Part shown: piece after piece, positions 7,953 to 16,341 of the stretch
Position numbering within the stretch: the stretch's first letter is position 1
Layout of the letters: each line of letters opens with the position of its first letter
Origin: Caulobacter sp. AP07
GTDB taxonomy: Bacteria > Pseudomonadota > Alphaproteobacteria > Caulobacterales > Caulobacteraceae
DNA length: 64,000 nt
Assembly: GCF_000281955.1 (NCBI RefSeq)
Contig: NZ_AKKF01000239.1
Span: 1 to 64,000 of the forward strand
Reading direction: 5' to 3'
Program-made: the position numbers and the translations under genes
Notes under the pieces: generated by a model
The model's input: the letters and a program-made list of their open reading frames with translations, nothing else
What the model was told of the DNA's origin: nothing
Database searches by the model: none

Positions 7953-8852
7953 ATGGCCGTCAGCGGCGAACAGCCGATCGTCATCAAGAAGGTCAAGAAG
8001 GTCGTCGGCGGGGGTCACCACGGCGGCGCCTGGAAGGTGGCCTATGCCGACTTCGTGACCGCGATGATGGCCTTCTTCCTGCTGATGTGGCTGCTGAACG
8101 TCACCAGCCCCGAGCAGAAACAGGGCATCGCCGACTATTTCGCCCCGGCCTCGATCTCCACCAGCACCAGCGGCTCGGGCGGCATTCTCGGCGGCACGGC
8201 GTTGGGCGATGACGGCGCCAAGGCCGACGGCAAGATGTCGGTCATCCAGCAGATGGCCCCCGAAGCCCCGACCGAAACCAGCAAGGACGGCCAGAGCTCG
8301 ACCACCGCCAGTCTCGACTCGGCCAGCGAGCAGGCCCTGCGCGACGCGTTGGCCAAGAAGGAGCAGGACAGCTTCGCCTCGGCCGCCCAGTCGCTGCGCC
8401 AGTCGCTGCAGGAAATGCCGGAGCTGGCCGAGCTGTCCAAGCAGATCATGATCGACCAGACCCCCGAGGGCCTGCGCATCCAGCTGATCGACCAGGACGG
8501 CCGCTCGATGTTCAAGGAGAACTCGCGCGAGCCGAACGACCGGGCCCGCATCCTGCTGCGCGCCATCTCCAAGATCATCAACCAGCTGCCCAACCGCATC
8601 ACCATCTCGGGCCACACCAGCGCCAGCGCCGCCGGCAAGCGGGCCGACTCGGACTGGGCCCTGTCGGCCGGGCGCGCCGACGCCTCGCGCCAGATCCTGC
8701 GCGGGGCCGGCGTCGACGAGGACCGCATCTACCAGGTGTCGGGCAAGGCCAATTCCGAGCCGCTGTACGCGGACGACCCCACCCTGGCCGGCAACCGGCG
8801 CATCTCGATCGTGCTGCTGCGCGAAAAACCGGTGCTGCCCGACGGCCTCTGA
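7953..8852 (+). CDS. motB: Flagellar motor stator protein MotB
   Basis: MotB anchors the proton-conducting stator to peptidoglycan. The 299-residue protein has a basic cytoplasmic N-terminus (IVIKKVKKVV), one membrane helix starting at AYADFVTAMMAFFLLMW with the proton-carrying Asp33, a Ser/Thr-rich linker from about residue 60 to 130, and a C-terminal OmpA-like peptidoglycan-binding domain (ITISGHTSA ... WALSAGRADASRQIL). No motA is adjacent, as is also the case in Caulobacter crescentus, where motA and motB lie apart. The ATG at 7953 gives the standard N-terminus. Confidence 0.96.
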   Translation: MAVSGEQPIVIKKVKKVVGGGHHGGAWKVAYADFVTAMMAFFLLMWLLNVTSPEQKQGIADYFAPASISTSTSGSGGILGGTALGDDGAKADGKMSVIQQMAPEAPTETSKDGQSSTTASLDSASEQALRDALAKKEQDSFASAAQSLRQSLQEMPELAELSKQIMIDQTPEGLRIQLIDQDGRSMFKENSREPNDRARILLRAISKIINQLPNRITISGHTSASAAGKRADSDWALSAGRADASRQILRGAGVDEDRIYQVSGKANSEPLYADDPTLAGNRRISIVLLREKPVLPDGL

Positions 8853-8990
8853 TGGCGGCCTTTGACCGGGGCCTGTGACGCGATGCCGCTGCCTTCGCTC
8901 CCATGGCTTGCACAAGCGGCGCGGATGCCCCCTAATCGGCTATCGGCCGGGATCCGCCGGCCGGACCACTAGAGGGAACAGGCGCTTTCC

Positions 8991-9845
8991 GTGACGCAGC
9001 ATTTTCCGACGCGACAGCTGCGGTTCTTCCTGACGGCGCCCACGCCTTGCCCCTACCTGCCCGGCCGCGAGGAGCGGAAGGTCTTCGCCCACCTGCCGCT
9101 GTCCGACGGCCCCACGGTCAATGACAGCCTGACCCAGGTCGGCTTCCGCCGCTCGCAGAACATCGCCTACCGCCCGGCCTGCGAGACCTGCCGCGCCTGC
9201 CAGTCGGCCCGCGCCCCGGCCGGCGACTACGTGTTTTCGCGTTCCGAGCGCCGGGCCCTGGTCCGCAACACCGACCTGGAGCGCCACCTCGTCGAGGCCG
9301 AGGCCACGCTGGAGCAGTTCGAACTGCTGCGCCGCTACCTGCTGACCCGCCACGCCGACGGCGGCATGGCCGAGATGACCTGGCCCGACTACGTGGCCAT
9401 GGTCGAGGACACGGCGGTCCGCACCCATCTGATCGAGTACCGCCTGCGCTCGCAGGACCGCGGCCCCGGCGACCTGATCGCCTGCGTGCTGGTCGACGTC
9501 CTCGCCGACGGCCTGTCGCTGGTCTACAGCTTCTATGACCCCACCCTGGTCAAGCGCAGCCTGGGCTCGTTCATCATCCTGGATCACATCCTCCAGGCCC
9601 AGATCAACAACCTGCCCTATGTCTATCTGGGCTACTGGGTGCCGGGCAGCGAGAAGATGGCCTACAAGGCCCGCTTCTCGCCGCTGGAAATCCTCAAGCC
9701 GGGCGGCTGGGCCCTGATGTCGGCCCGCGAACGCGGCGCCCGCCCGCCCAAGCCGGTCGGCTGCGCCAGCCCGGGCGACGGCGTCGAACTCAGCGACGCC
9801 CAGCCGGCCGAACTGGCGGGCTTCCCGTCACCGGGCAAGCCCTGA
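8991..9845 (+). CDS. bpt: Aspartate/glutamate leucyl- or arginyltransferase (N-end rule)
   Basis: A tRNA-dependent transferase of the Bpt/Ate1 family, 284 residues, that adds an amino acid to the N-terminus of proteins and so marks them for ClpAP/ClpS degradation. The N-terminal domain has CPYLPGREERKVFAHL and the cysteine cluster PACETCRACQSAR; the GNAT-like C-terminal domain contains SFYDPTLVKRSLGSFIILDH and YVYLGYWVPGSEKMAYKARF. GTG at 8991 is supported by AGAGGGA about 15 bases upstream. The residues after 250 are low in complexity. Bacterial Bpt enzymes normally transfer Leu to Asp/Glu; substrate preference is inferred. Confidence 0.93.
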   Translation: MTQHFPTRQLRFFLTAPTPCPYLPGREERKVFAHLPLSDGPTVNDSLTQVGFRRSQNIAYRPACETCRACQSARAPAGDYVFSRSERRALVRNTDLERHLVEAEATLEQFELLRRYLLTRHADGGMAEMTWPDYVAMVEDTAVRTHLIEYRLRSQDRGPGDLIACVLVDVLADGLSLVYSFYDPTLVKRSLGSFIILDHILQAQINNLPYVYLGYWVPGSEKMAYKARFSPLEILKPGGWALMSARERGARPPKPVGCASPGDGVELSDAQPAELAGFPSPGKP

Positions 9846-9848
9846 ATT

Positions 9849-9991
9849 CCTTCTCCCCTTGCGGGAGAAGGTGTCGGCGCAGCCGACGGATGAGGGGTCG
9901 CGCCGCCCTGTCCGCCGCTGGCGGCTGAACCGACTTTCAACCCCTCATCCGACCGCCTTCGGCAGCCACCTTCTCCCGCAAGGGGAGAAGG
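9849..9991. repeat. 143-bp imperfect palindrome between convergent genes
   Basis: Outer arms 9849-9873 and 9967-9991 are a perfect 25-bp inverted repeat, each arm itself containing the small hairpin CTTCTCCC..GGGAGAAG. Inward, GGATGAGGGGT recurs in inverted form. The element fills the gap between the convergent bpt and SDR genes and could end transcription from both sides. Its composition matches a dispersed intergenic repeat type common in Caulobacterales (from memory of such genomes). Confidence 0.75.
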
Positions 9992-9999
9992 AAGGGAGA

Positions 10000-10770
10000 T
10001 CACCGCGCGAAGCTGACCCCGCCGTCCACCGTCACGGCCGAACCCGTCACATAGTCGCCGGCCCGCGAGGCCAGGAAGATCGCCGTTCCGGCCATGTCCT
10101 CGGTCGTGCCGATGCGGCCGGCCGGAATGCGCTGCGACACCGCCTCGGCGTGGTCGCGGGCCACCTTGTTCATGTCCGAGGCGAAGGCGCCGGGGGCGAT
10201 GCAGCTGACGGCGATGTTGTCGCCCGCCAGGCGCAGGGCCATGCGCTTGGTCATGTGCAGCAGCCCGGCCTTGCTGGCGCCGTAGGGGTAGGTCTCTTCG
10301 CCGGCCACCGACTGGCCGTCGATCGAGGCGATGTTGATGACCTTGGCGACGTGGTCCTTGCCGGCGGCGCGCAGGTGACCGATCAGCGCCTGGGTCAGGA
10401 AGAACGGGGTCTTCATGTTGAGGTCGACGACCTTGTCCCAGCCGCTCTCGGGGAACTCGTCGAAGGGCGCGCCCCAGGCGGCGCCGGCGTTGTTGACCAG
10501 GATGTCCAGCTTGTCCTCGCGCTCGGCGATCCGCGCCACCAGGCCGTTGATGCCCTCCAGGGTCGAGACGTCGGCCGGCAGCGAGACGCACTCGCCAAGC
10601 GCCGACAGCTCCTCGGCGGCGGCGTCGCAGGCGGCGGCCTTGCGGGCCGACACATAGACCCGGCGGGCGCCGTAGGCGAGAAAGCCCTCGGCGATCATCT
10701 TGCCGATGCCGCGCGAGCCGCCGGTGACCAGGGCCACGCGGCCCTTCAGGGAAAACAGGTTCTGCATCAT
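10000..10770 (-). CDS. SDR family oxidoreductase
   Basis: A 256-residue classical short-chain dehydrogenase. Cofactor loop TGGSRGIG near residues 16-23, LVNNAGAAWG, the catalytic Ser in INIASIDGQ and YPYGASKAGLLHMTK with the YxxxK pair are all present, as is the C-terminal VTGSAVTVDGGVSFAR. The Arg after the first strand favours NADP(H), which is inference. Last gene of a minus-strand operon with nitronate monooxygenase and an MDR oxidoreductase; such sets often belong to lipid or CoA-ester metabolism, but the substrate is unknown. Confidence 0.92.
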   Translation of the reverse strand: MMQNLFSLKGRVALVTGGSRGIGKMIAEGFLAYGARRVYVSARKAAACDAAAEELSALGECVSLPADVSTLEGINGLVARIAEREDKLDILVNNAGAAWGAPFDEFPESGWDKVVDLNMKTPFFLTQALIGHLRAAGKDHVAKVINIASIDGQSVAGEETYPYGASKAGLLHMTKRMALRLAGDNIAVSCIAPGAFASDMNKVARDHAEAVSQRIPAGRIGTTEDMAGTAIFLASRAGDYVTGSAVTVDGGVSFAR

Positions 10771-10794
10771 GGTCTCGTCTTTCAGGAGTGACGT

Positions 10795-11730
10795 TCAAAA
10801 GTGTCTGGCAGCGCTGAGCGCGCCGAGCCGTTGGGTGATGGCGAAGAACTCGGCGACGGTCTCGTCGATGATCTGGGCGGCGGGCTTGACCGCGTCGATC
10901 AGGCCGACGGTCTGGCCCGCCAGGGCCGGAGCCGCCTCCATGTCGCCGCCGAAATAGACGCCGAGGATGCCCTTGAGGGCGTCGGGCGGCATCAGGCCGG
11001 CCTCATGGATTTCCCGCGTGCGCTCGGACTTCAGGGCGCGGATGCAGGGGCTGGCCTTCTTGTTGAGGATCCAGGTGCCGGTTTCCTTGGAGCCGGTGAT
11101 GGCGGCCTTGTAGTTGTCGTGCACCGGGCTCTCGGCGGCGCTGACGAAGCGGGTGCCCATCTGCACCGCCTCGGCCCCCAGGGCGAAGGCGGCGGCCATG
11201 CCGCGACCGTCGCAGATGCCGCCGGCGGCGATCAGCGGCACGTCGACCCGGGCCCGGATCGCCTGCAGCAGGACCAGCGTCGAGACCTCCTCGGGGTTCT
11301 TGAAGCCCCCGCCCTCGGCCCCCTCGACCACCAGACCGTCGATCCCGGCCTCGGCGCACTTGACCGCCGCGTCGACGGTCGGCACGGCGTGGTAGACGAC
11401 GATCCCGGCGTCCTTCAGCGGCCCGATGAACTTGGCCGGACTGCCGGCCGAGGTGGTGACGAACTTCACGCCGCTCTCGCAGACGAAGCGAAGCATGGCG
11501 TCGTCCTTGAGGAACAGGATCGGCAGGTTGACCCCGAACGGCAGGCCGCTGTCGGCCATCTTGCGGATCTCGGCCTTGCAGTTCTCGGTCTCGCCGGACG
11601 AGGTTTCGATGACGCCCAGGCCCCCGGCCCGCGACACGGCGCTGGCCAGGGGATAGCGGGCGATCCAGCCCATCGGGGCCTGGACGATGGGGTACTTGGC
11701 GCCCGTATGGGCCAGGACGCGGTTACTCAT
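10795..11730 (-). CDS. Nitronate monooxygenase (2-nitropropane dioxygenase family)
   Basis: A 311-residue FMN-dependent TIM-barrel protein. Family signs are the start GAKYPIVQAPMGWIARYPLASAVSRAGGLGVI, the flavin phosphate site AAGGICDGRGMAAAFALGA, and VQMGTRFVSAAESPVHDNYK. Members oxidise alkyl nitronates or act on enoyl compounds; real substrates are often unknown. It overlaps the start of the MDR gene by four bases (ATGA), a sign of translational coupling, and is followed after 24 bases by the SDR gene. Confidence 0.92.
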   Translation of the reverse strand: MSNRVLAHTGAKYPIVQAPMGWIARYPLASAVSRAGGLGVIETSSGETENCKAEIRKMADSGLPFGVNLPILFLKDDAMLRFVCESGVKFVTTSAGSPAKFIGPLKDAGIVVYHAVPTVDAAVKCAEAGIDGLVVEGAEGGGFKNPEEVSTLVLLQAIRARVDVPLIAAGGICDGRGMAAAFALGAEAVQMGTRFVSAAESPVHDNYKAAITGSKETGTWILNKKASPCIRALKSERTREIHEAGLMPPDALKGILGVYFGGDMEAAPALAGQTVGLIDAVKPAAQIIDETVAEFFAITQRLGALSAARHF

Positions 11731-12689
11731 GGGATCAGCAGCACCCGGCCGACGGCCTGGCGGCTCTCGATATAGGCGTGGGCGGCGGCGGCTTCCGACA
11801 GCGGGAAGGTCCGGTCGATCACCACCTTCAGTTCGCCGCGCGCCGCCTCGTCGATCAGTTGCTGGATCATGTCGTGGACGCGATCGGTCATGATCTCGGC
11901 CCCCAGGAACACGCCCGACAGCGAGCGGTTGCCGCCCATCAGCGACGACACGTCCACCTTGGTCGGCTCGCGCCCGGCCATGCCGACCAGCGAGATGCGG
12001 CCGCGATAACCCAGGGCCAGGATGCTGCCCTGCAGGGTCTGGCCGCCGACCGGGTCGACCACCAGGTCGACGCCCTTGCCGCCCGTCAGCTTCATGACCT
12101 GCGCCACCACGTCGTCGCGGCCATAGTTAATGCCGTGGTCGAGGCCGAAGGCCTTCAGCTTCTCCAGCCGCTCGTCGCTGGAGGCGGTGGCCAGCACCGT
12201 CGCCCCGGCCCGCTTGGCCAGCTGGATGGCGGCGATGCCGACGGCCCCGGCCCCGGCCTGGACCAGCACGGTCTCGCCGGCTTTCAGATGGCCGGTCCCG
12301 AACAGGCACTCGTGCGCCGTGCCGAACGGCACCGGGATGGCCGAGGCTTGCCGGATGTCGAAGCCGTCGGGGATCGGCCAGGCATTGCGGGCGGGCACGC
12401 TGCGCAGCTCGGCGTGCGAGCCGAAGGCGTTCACGGTGACGACCTTCTGGCCGACCTTGAGGTGGGTGACCTCGGCCCCGACCTCGACGATCTCGCCGGC
12501 CGCCTGGTAGCCGACGATGTGCGGGCTGCCGGCCATCTGGCCGCCCCCGCGGTTGAGGGTGTCGCCGCCCTCGATGCTGACCGCCTCGACGCGGATCACC
12601 ACGCCGCCGGCGTGGCATTCCGGATCGGCGACGTCCTCGTAGCGGAACACGTCCGGCGAACCGGTTTCATAATAGACGGCGGCCTTCAT
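11727..12689 (-). CDS. Quinone oxidoreductase-like MDR family protein
   Basis: A 320-residue NADPH-dependent medium-chain reductase of the zinc-free type. GroES-like N-domain with VGYQAAGEIVEVGAEVTHLKVGQ and Rossmann domain with VLVQAGAGAVGIAAIQLAKRAGA, then DLVVDPVGGQTL. The open frame extends 12 codons upstream, but MKAAVYYETGSP at 12689 is the family's normal N-terminus. It sits between a serine hydrolase (46 bases upstream) and the nitronate monooxygenase in a probable four-gene operon. Confidence 0.92.
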   Translation of the reverse strand: MKAAVYYETGSPDVFRYEDVADPECHAGGVVIRVEAVSIEGGDTLNRGGGQMAGSPHIVGYQAAGEIVEVGAEVTHLKVGQKVVTVNAFGSHAELRSVPARNAWPIPDGFDIRQASAIPVPFGTAHECLFGTGHLKAGETVLVQAGAGAVGIAAIQLAKRAGATVLATASSDERLEKLKAFGLDHGINYGRDDVVAQVMKLTGGKGVDLVVDPVGGQTLQGSILALGYRGRISLVGMAGREPTKVDVSSLMGGNRSLSGVFLGAEIMTDRVHDMIQQLIDEAARGELKVVIDRTFPLSEAAAAHAYIESRQAVGRVLLIP

Positions 12690-12734
12690 GGGACGCTCCC
12701 TAAGCTTCTGTTTTCGTTGGCCCAAACGGGCGGT

Positions 12735-14054
12735 TTACTTGGTTGGATCGACCAGGGCCTGGTAGACCAGGGTGGCGGCGTCCAGGTCGATGCGGGCCAG
12801 GGCCGGGTCGGCTTCCTTGCCCAGGATGTGGATCATTCCCAGCATGAACAGGTCGTTCTTGGGGTCGATCCAGAACCAGGTGCCGGCCGCCCCGCCCCAG
12901 CTATAGGTCCCCTCGCCCTGCAACGTTCCCGCCCGGACCGGGTCGGTGACCACCGCGACGTCGAGGCCGAAGCCCAGGCCGCGGGCCGGCGAGAACATCG
13001 CCCCCGGCGCGCCCATGACGGGGTCGGACAGGTGATTGCCGGCCATCAGCGCGATCGTGCCCGGAGCCAGGATCCGCGCGCCGTCCAGTTCGCCGCCGTT
13101 CAGCAGCATCTGGGCGAAGCGGGCGTAGTCGGCGGTGGTCGAGACCAGCCCGCCGCCGCCCGAGGCCACCGGCGGCGGCTTGCTGACGTCCAGCACCATG
13201 AAGTTGTCGGCCACGACCAGCTTCTTGGCCTTGGGATCGATCGCGTAGAGCGCGGCCAGGCGGTCGGTCTTCTCGGGCGGCAGCCAGAAGCCGGTGTCGG
13301 TCATCTTCAGCGGGCCGAAGATCCGGCTCTGCATGAAGTCCGCCAGGCTCTGGCCCGACAGCTTCTCGACGATGTAGCCCTGCACGTCGACCGAGGCGCT
13401 GTAGCGCCATTCCGTGCCCGGCTGGCTGGCCAGGGGCAGCTTGGACAGGGTGTCGATGAAGGCCCGCGGGGTCTTGGAGCTCAGCAGGCCGCTGTCGCGA
13501 TAGGCCTTCTCGACCGGCTGGTCGGTGCGCAGACCATAGGCGAAGCCGCCGGTGTGGCTCATGATCTCGCGCATGGTCGGCGGCCGCGAGGCGGGTTCGG
13601 TGACGAAGGTCCCGTCGGGGTTCTGGCCCTTGTAGACCCGCAGGTCGGCGAACTCGGGCACGAACTTGGTGACCGGATCGTCGAGGCGCCACTTGCCCTC
13701 CTCGAACAGGATCATCATCGCCACGCCGGTCACCGGCTTGGTCTGGGAATAGATGCGGAAGACCGTGTCCTTGGTCATCGGCGCGCCGTCGATCGCCTTC
13801 CTGCCGAAGGTCTCGAAGCTGACGACCTTGCCGTGGCGGGCGATCAGGGTGGTGGCGCCCGGCAGGTGGCCCTGGTCGACCAGGCCCTGCATGTAGGCGT
13901 CCAGGCGCTTGAGGCGTTCGGGCGAGAAGCCGGCGGCCTGCGGTTCGGCGGGCGCCAGGATCGCGACCGGCGCGGCCTCGGAGGCGCTCCAGGCGGGACC
14001 GCCCGCCAGGGTCAGGACGGCCATCGCCGCCGCCATCGTCAGCCGTACCCGCAT
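12735..14054 (-). CDS. Secreted serine hydrolase, beta-lactamase family
   Basis: A 439-residue class C beta-lactamase-fold esterase or peptidase. The signal peptide (LTMAAAMAVLTLAGGPAWSA) places it in the periplasm. SQTK in FRIYSQTKPVTGVAMM is the SxxK nucleophile motif and WRYSASVDVQG carries the Tyr motif. ATG at 14054 is chosen because it starts the signal peptide; an upstream in-frame ATG at 14111 would add 19 polar residues. It is probably the first gene of the operon running to 10000. A paralogue without a signal peptide lies at 41728-42954. Confidence 0.9.
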   Translation of the reverse strand: MRVRLTMAAAMAVLTLAGGPAWSASEAAPVAILAPAEPQAAGFSPERLKRLDAYMQGLVDQGHLPGATTLIARHGKVVSFETFGRKAIDGAPMTKDTVFRIYSQTKPVTGVAMMILFEEGKWRLDDPVTKFVPEFADLRVYKGQNPDGTFVTEPASRPPTMREIMSHTGGFAYGLRTDQPVEKAYRDSGLLSSKTPRAFIDTLSKLPLASQPGTEWRYSASVDVQGYIVEKLSGQSLADFMQSRIFGPLKMTDTGFWLPPEKTDRLAALYAIDPKAKKLVVADNFMVLDVSKPPPVASGGGGLVSTTADYARFAQMLLNGGELDGARILAPGTIALMAGNHLSDPVMGAPGAMFSPARGLGFGLDVAVVTDPVRAGTLQGEGTYSWGGAAGTWFWIDPKNDLFMLGMIHILGKEADPALARIDLDAATLVYQALVDPTK

Positions 14055-14214
14055 CCCCCGCTCCCGAACAGTTGTTTGAGAGCACCTTAACTTGGTTTGG
14101 CCAAGCGGCAATGACGATAGGAAATCCTTCTCCTCGGGGGGAGGACTTGGACGCGCCCTTGCCCGCCGCCCGTCCTTGCGGTTAAGGAGAAGCCCCGCTC
14201 GGCGCAGCGGATTG

Positions 14215-14290
14215 GCCGGTTTAGCTCAGCTGGTAGAGCAGCGGTTTTGTAAACCGAAGGTCACGGGTTCGATTCCTGTAACCGGCACCA
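14215..14290 (+). tRNA. tRNA-Thr (anticodon TGT)
   Basis: A 76-base cloverleaf: acceptor stem GCCGGTT pairing with AACCGGC (14280-14286), discriminator A and encoded CCA (14288-14290), D-arm TAGCTCAGCTGGTAGAGCA, anticodon TGT at 14248-14250 in loop TTTGTAA, and T-arm GGGTTCGATTCC. The top pair of the anticodon stem is G-A. It reads alone and marks the left edge of a region of accessory character. Confidence 0.97.
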
Positions 14291-14370
14291 CCACAACATA
14301 TTGATATATATGGGAATTTTACCAGATTCCCAACGCCGCCGAATACCTCGAAAATGGGAACAAAAAAGGC

Positions 14371-14416
14371 CCTTCGGGACTATTCCGGGACAAAAGTCCC
14401 GGAATAGTCCCGAAGG
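14371..14416. repeat. Perfect 21-bp hairpin downstream of tRNA-Thr
   Basis: Arms 14371-14391 and 14396-14416 are exact reverse complements with an AAAA loop. Such a long perfect stem is unusual. It lies 80 bases past the tRNA in a 256-base stretch (14291-14546) with no gene and with lower GC than its surroundings. It could be the tRNA terminator, although a T run is missing, or a trace of a mobile element beside an integration site. Confidence 0.75.
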
Positions 14417-14546
14417 AGTGTTCCACTTTTGTACGCATCATTGCCCCGTGCTGAGCTCGGCCTGCCAAGACACCGAGTCCCGGCTGGCAACCACTCGCTG
14501 AAGATTCCGACTACCAATGGTGCATGACCGATCCGTCAGCGATCCG

Positions 14547-15146
14547 TTACGGCTCCTTCTTGAACAGGTCCTGGAAAATGAGCTGACCCCAAGCGCGGCC
14601 GCGGGCGTGCACCAGCGCGCCGCCCTCGTTGAGCTTTCCCAGCTTGACGGGTGCGAAACCGAGTTGTTTGGCCAAGGCCGCCACGGAAGCGGTCGCGTCC
14701 TCGTCGTCGCTCGACAGAAAGACGACCCGGTGACCGCCCTCGACGACCGGATCGGTCGCCAGGGTGGCCGCGATCAGGTGATTGAACCCTTTCACGACCT
14801 TGGCGCCGGTGAATGACTTCGCGACGACGGCGGAGGACGGAAGACTCTCCAGCTCCTCAGGGACCGGAAACAGGTTCATCGCGTCGATGACCGTCTTGCC
14901 CTTCCAGCTCGGCAGGGCCTTCGCAACCTCGCGATGTTCCCCGAACGGGACCGCCAAGATGATTGTGTCGGCCTCGAGCGCATCCCGCAACGACTTGGCG
15001 ACGACCGTGGGTCCGATCGCCCGAGCCCGCGGCGTCAACGTCTCGGGCGGCCGGCGGCTCGCGACGGTCACGTTGATGTTCTTGCGGGCGAAGGCGTGGG
15101 CGAGGGCCTGGCCTATCTTACCGAATCCTACAATCGCGTAGGTCAT
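14547..15146 (-). CDS. NADPH-dependent F420 reductase-like NAD(P)-binding protein
   Basis: A 199-residue single-domain Rossmann protein. YAIVGFGKIGQALAHAFARKNINVTVASRRP binds the dinucleotide; the Arg pair after the second strand favours NADP(H). VVKGFNHLIAATLATDP and HRVVFLSSDDEDA match the family of F420-dependent NADP reductase homologues found in bacteria without F420. Physiological substrate unknown. It lies 183 bases downstream of an SDR gene on the same strand, and both probably respond to the LysR regulator at 16342. Confidence 0.87.
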   Translation of the reverse strand: MTYAIVGFGKIGQALAHAFARKNINVTVASRRPPETLTPRARAIGPTVVAKSLRDALEADTIILAVPFGEHREVAKALPSWKGKTVIDAMNLFPVPEELESLPSSAVVAKSFTGAKVVKGFNHLIAATLATDPVVEGGHRVVFLSSDDEDATASVAALAKQLGFAPVKLGKLNEGGALVHARGRAWGQLIFQDLFKKEP

Positions 15147-15329
15147 AGTGCTTCTCCGATGCGTGTTGATTGCTTCCCCGGCCCTCGACCGCGCTGGGGA
15201 TCCGTTTCGCCGCGTGGCGATCTTCGCGTGAACGCCTGGTCGTGAACGACGTCCGCGCGGCCGGACTGACCGTTCGGCGCGGACGTCGTTCCGCCATGGA
15301 CAGGCTGCTTCCCGCGATCTGGCGCGATT

Positions 15330-16064
15330 TCAGATGGCCGAGAAGCCGCCGTCGACCGACAGCTCCACCCCATTCACGAAGCTGGAATCATCCGAAGCGA
15401 GAAACAGCGCGACCGCCGCGATCTCCTCGGGACGCCCCATCTTTCCCCGGGGGATCAGGGATTCGAACATCCGCTTGGCTTCCTCGGTGAGGACCTGGTC
15501 CTGCATCGGCGTGGCGATCGGCCCCGGGCTCAGCACGTTCACCCGGATACTCCGGCCCTTCAGTTCGTTGAGCCAAGTGCGGGCGAAGGAGCGCAAAGCC
15601 GCCTTGCTCGCCGCATACACGCCGTAGCCCGGAAAGCCTTTCACCGAAGCGACCGACCCGGTCATGAAGATCGATCCGCCATCGCTGAACAGCGGCAACG
15701 CCTTCTGAACCGTGAACAGCGTGCCGCGCGTATTCAGGCCGAAGGCCACGTCGAAGTGCTGCTCGGTGATCTCACCCAGGGGGACGGCTTCGCCCATGCC
15801 CGCGCTGGCGTACAAGACGTCGATCCTGCCCTTCTCCCGCTTGACCGTGTCGAACAGGCGGTCGAGGTCGTCGAGATTGGACGCGTCGCCGCGCACGCCG
15901 GTCACGTTCCGGCCGATCAGCTTGATGGCCTCGTCCAGCGTCTCCTGCCTCCGGCCCGTGATGAAGACATAGGCGCCTTCCTCGACGAACCGCTTGGCGC
16001 TCGCCAGCGCCATGCCGCTCGATCCGCCCGTGATGACTGCGACCTTACCGTCTAACTTTCCCAT
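15330..16064 (-). CDS. SDR family oxidoreductase beside LysR regulator
   Basis: A 244-residue classical SDR with KVAVITGGSSGMALASAKRF (cofactor loop, with Met in place of the usual Ile), LYASAGMGE, FMTGSVASVKGFPGYGVYAASKAAL (catalytic Ser, Tyr and Lys) and VNGVELSVDGGFSAI at the end. An open frame runs further upstream, but ATG at 16064 gives the family N-terminus. It is divergent from the LysR gene at 16342, the usual layout of a LysR regulator and its target. Confidence 0.92.
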   Translation of the reverse strand: MGKLDGKVAVITGGSSGMALASAKRFVEEGAYVFITGRRQETLDEAIKLIGRNVTGVRGDASNLDDLDRLFDTVKREKGRIDVLYASAGMGEAVPLGEITEQHFDVAFGLNTRGTLFTVQKALPLFSDGGSIFMTGSVASVKGFPGYGVYAASKAALRSFARTWLNELKGRSIRVNVLSPGPIATPMQDQVLTEEAKRMFESLIPRGKMGRPEEIAAVALFLASDDSSFVNGVELSVDGGFSAI

Positions 16065-16341
16065 GACTTCTTCTTTCAGGCTTCGTCTTTGGTTGTTCGG
16101 GGGAGGCCCCCGAGACCTGCAAGATGGGTCCGCCGGAGTCGGGCGTTCAGTGCGGAGACGCGCACATCGGTGGTGCGAAATCGATCCGGCCGGACAGCTG
16201 ACGCCTGCCGCGACGATCGTTGTCCGCTCGTCGGAATCGGGCTGTGCTTGTCGGCATGGGCCATGAGGGCCGCCCGTACGGCGGCTCGATGTGTTAGATA
16301 CGGGCTTTGGAAAAGCGCACCCCGCGGTGCCGGATCGCACC

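Noticed and set aside
11778-14090. Very long open frame (about 770 codons) on the plus strand
   Set aside because: It lies opposite the MDR and serine hydrolase genes and its translation is low-complexity Gly/Ala/Arg/His-rich text typical of antisense frames in GC-rich DNA.
14301-14501. Possible 66-residue gene just after tRNA-Thr
   Set aside because: The frame reads straight through the perfect hairpin at 14371-14416 and shows no ribosome site or known family.
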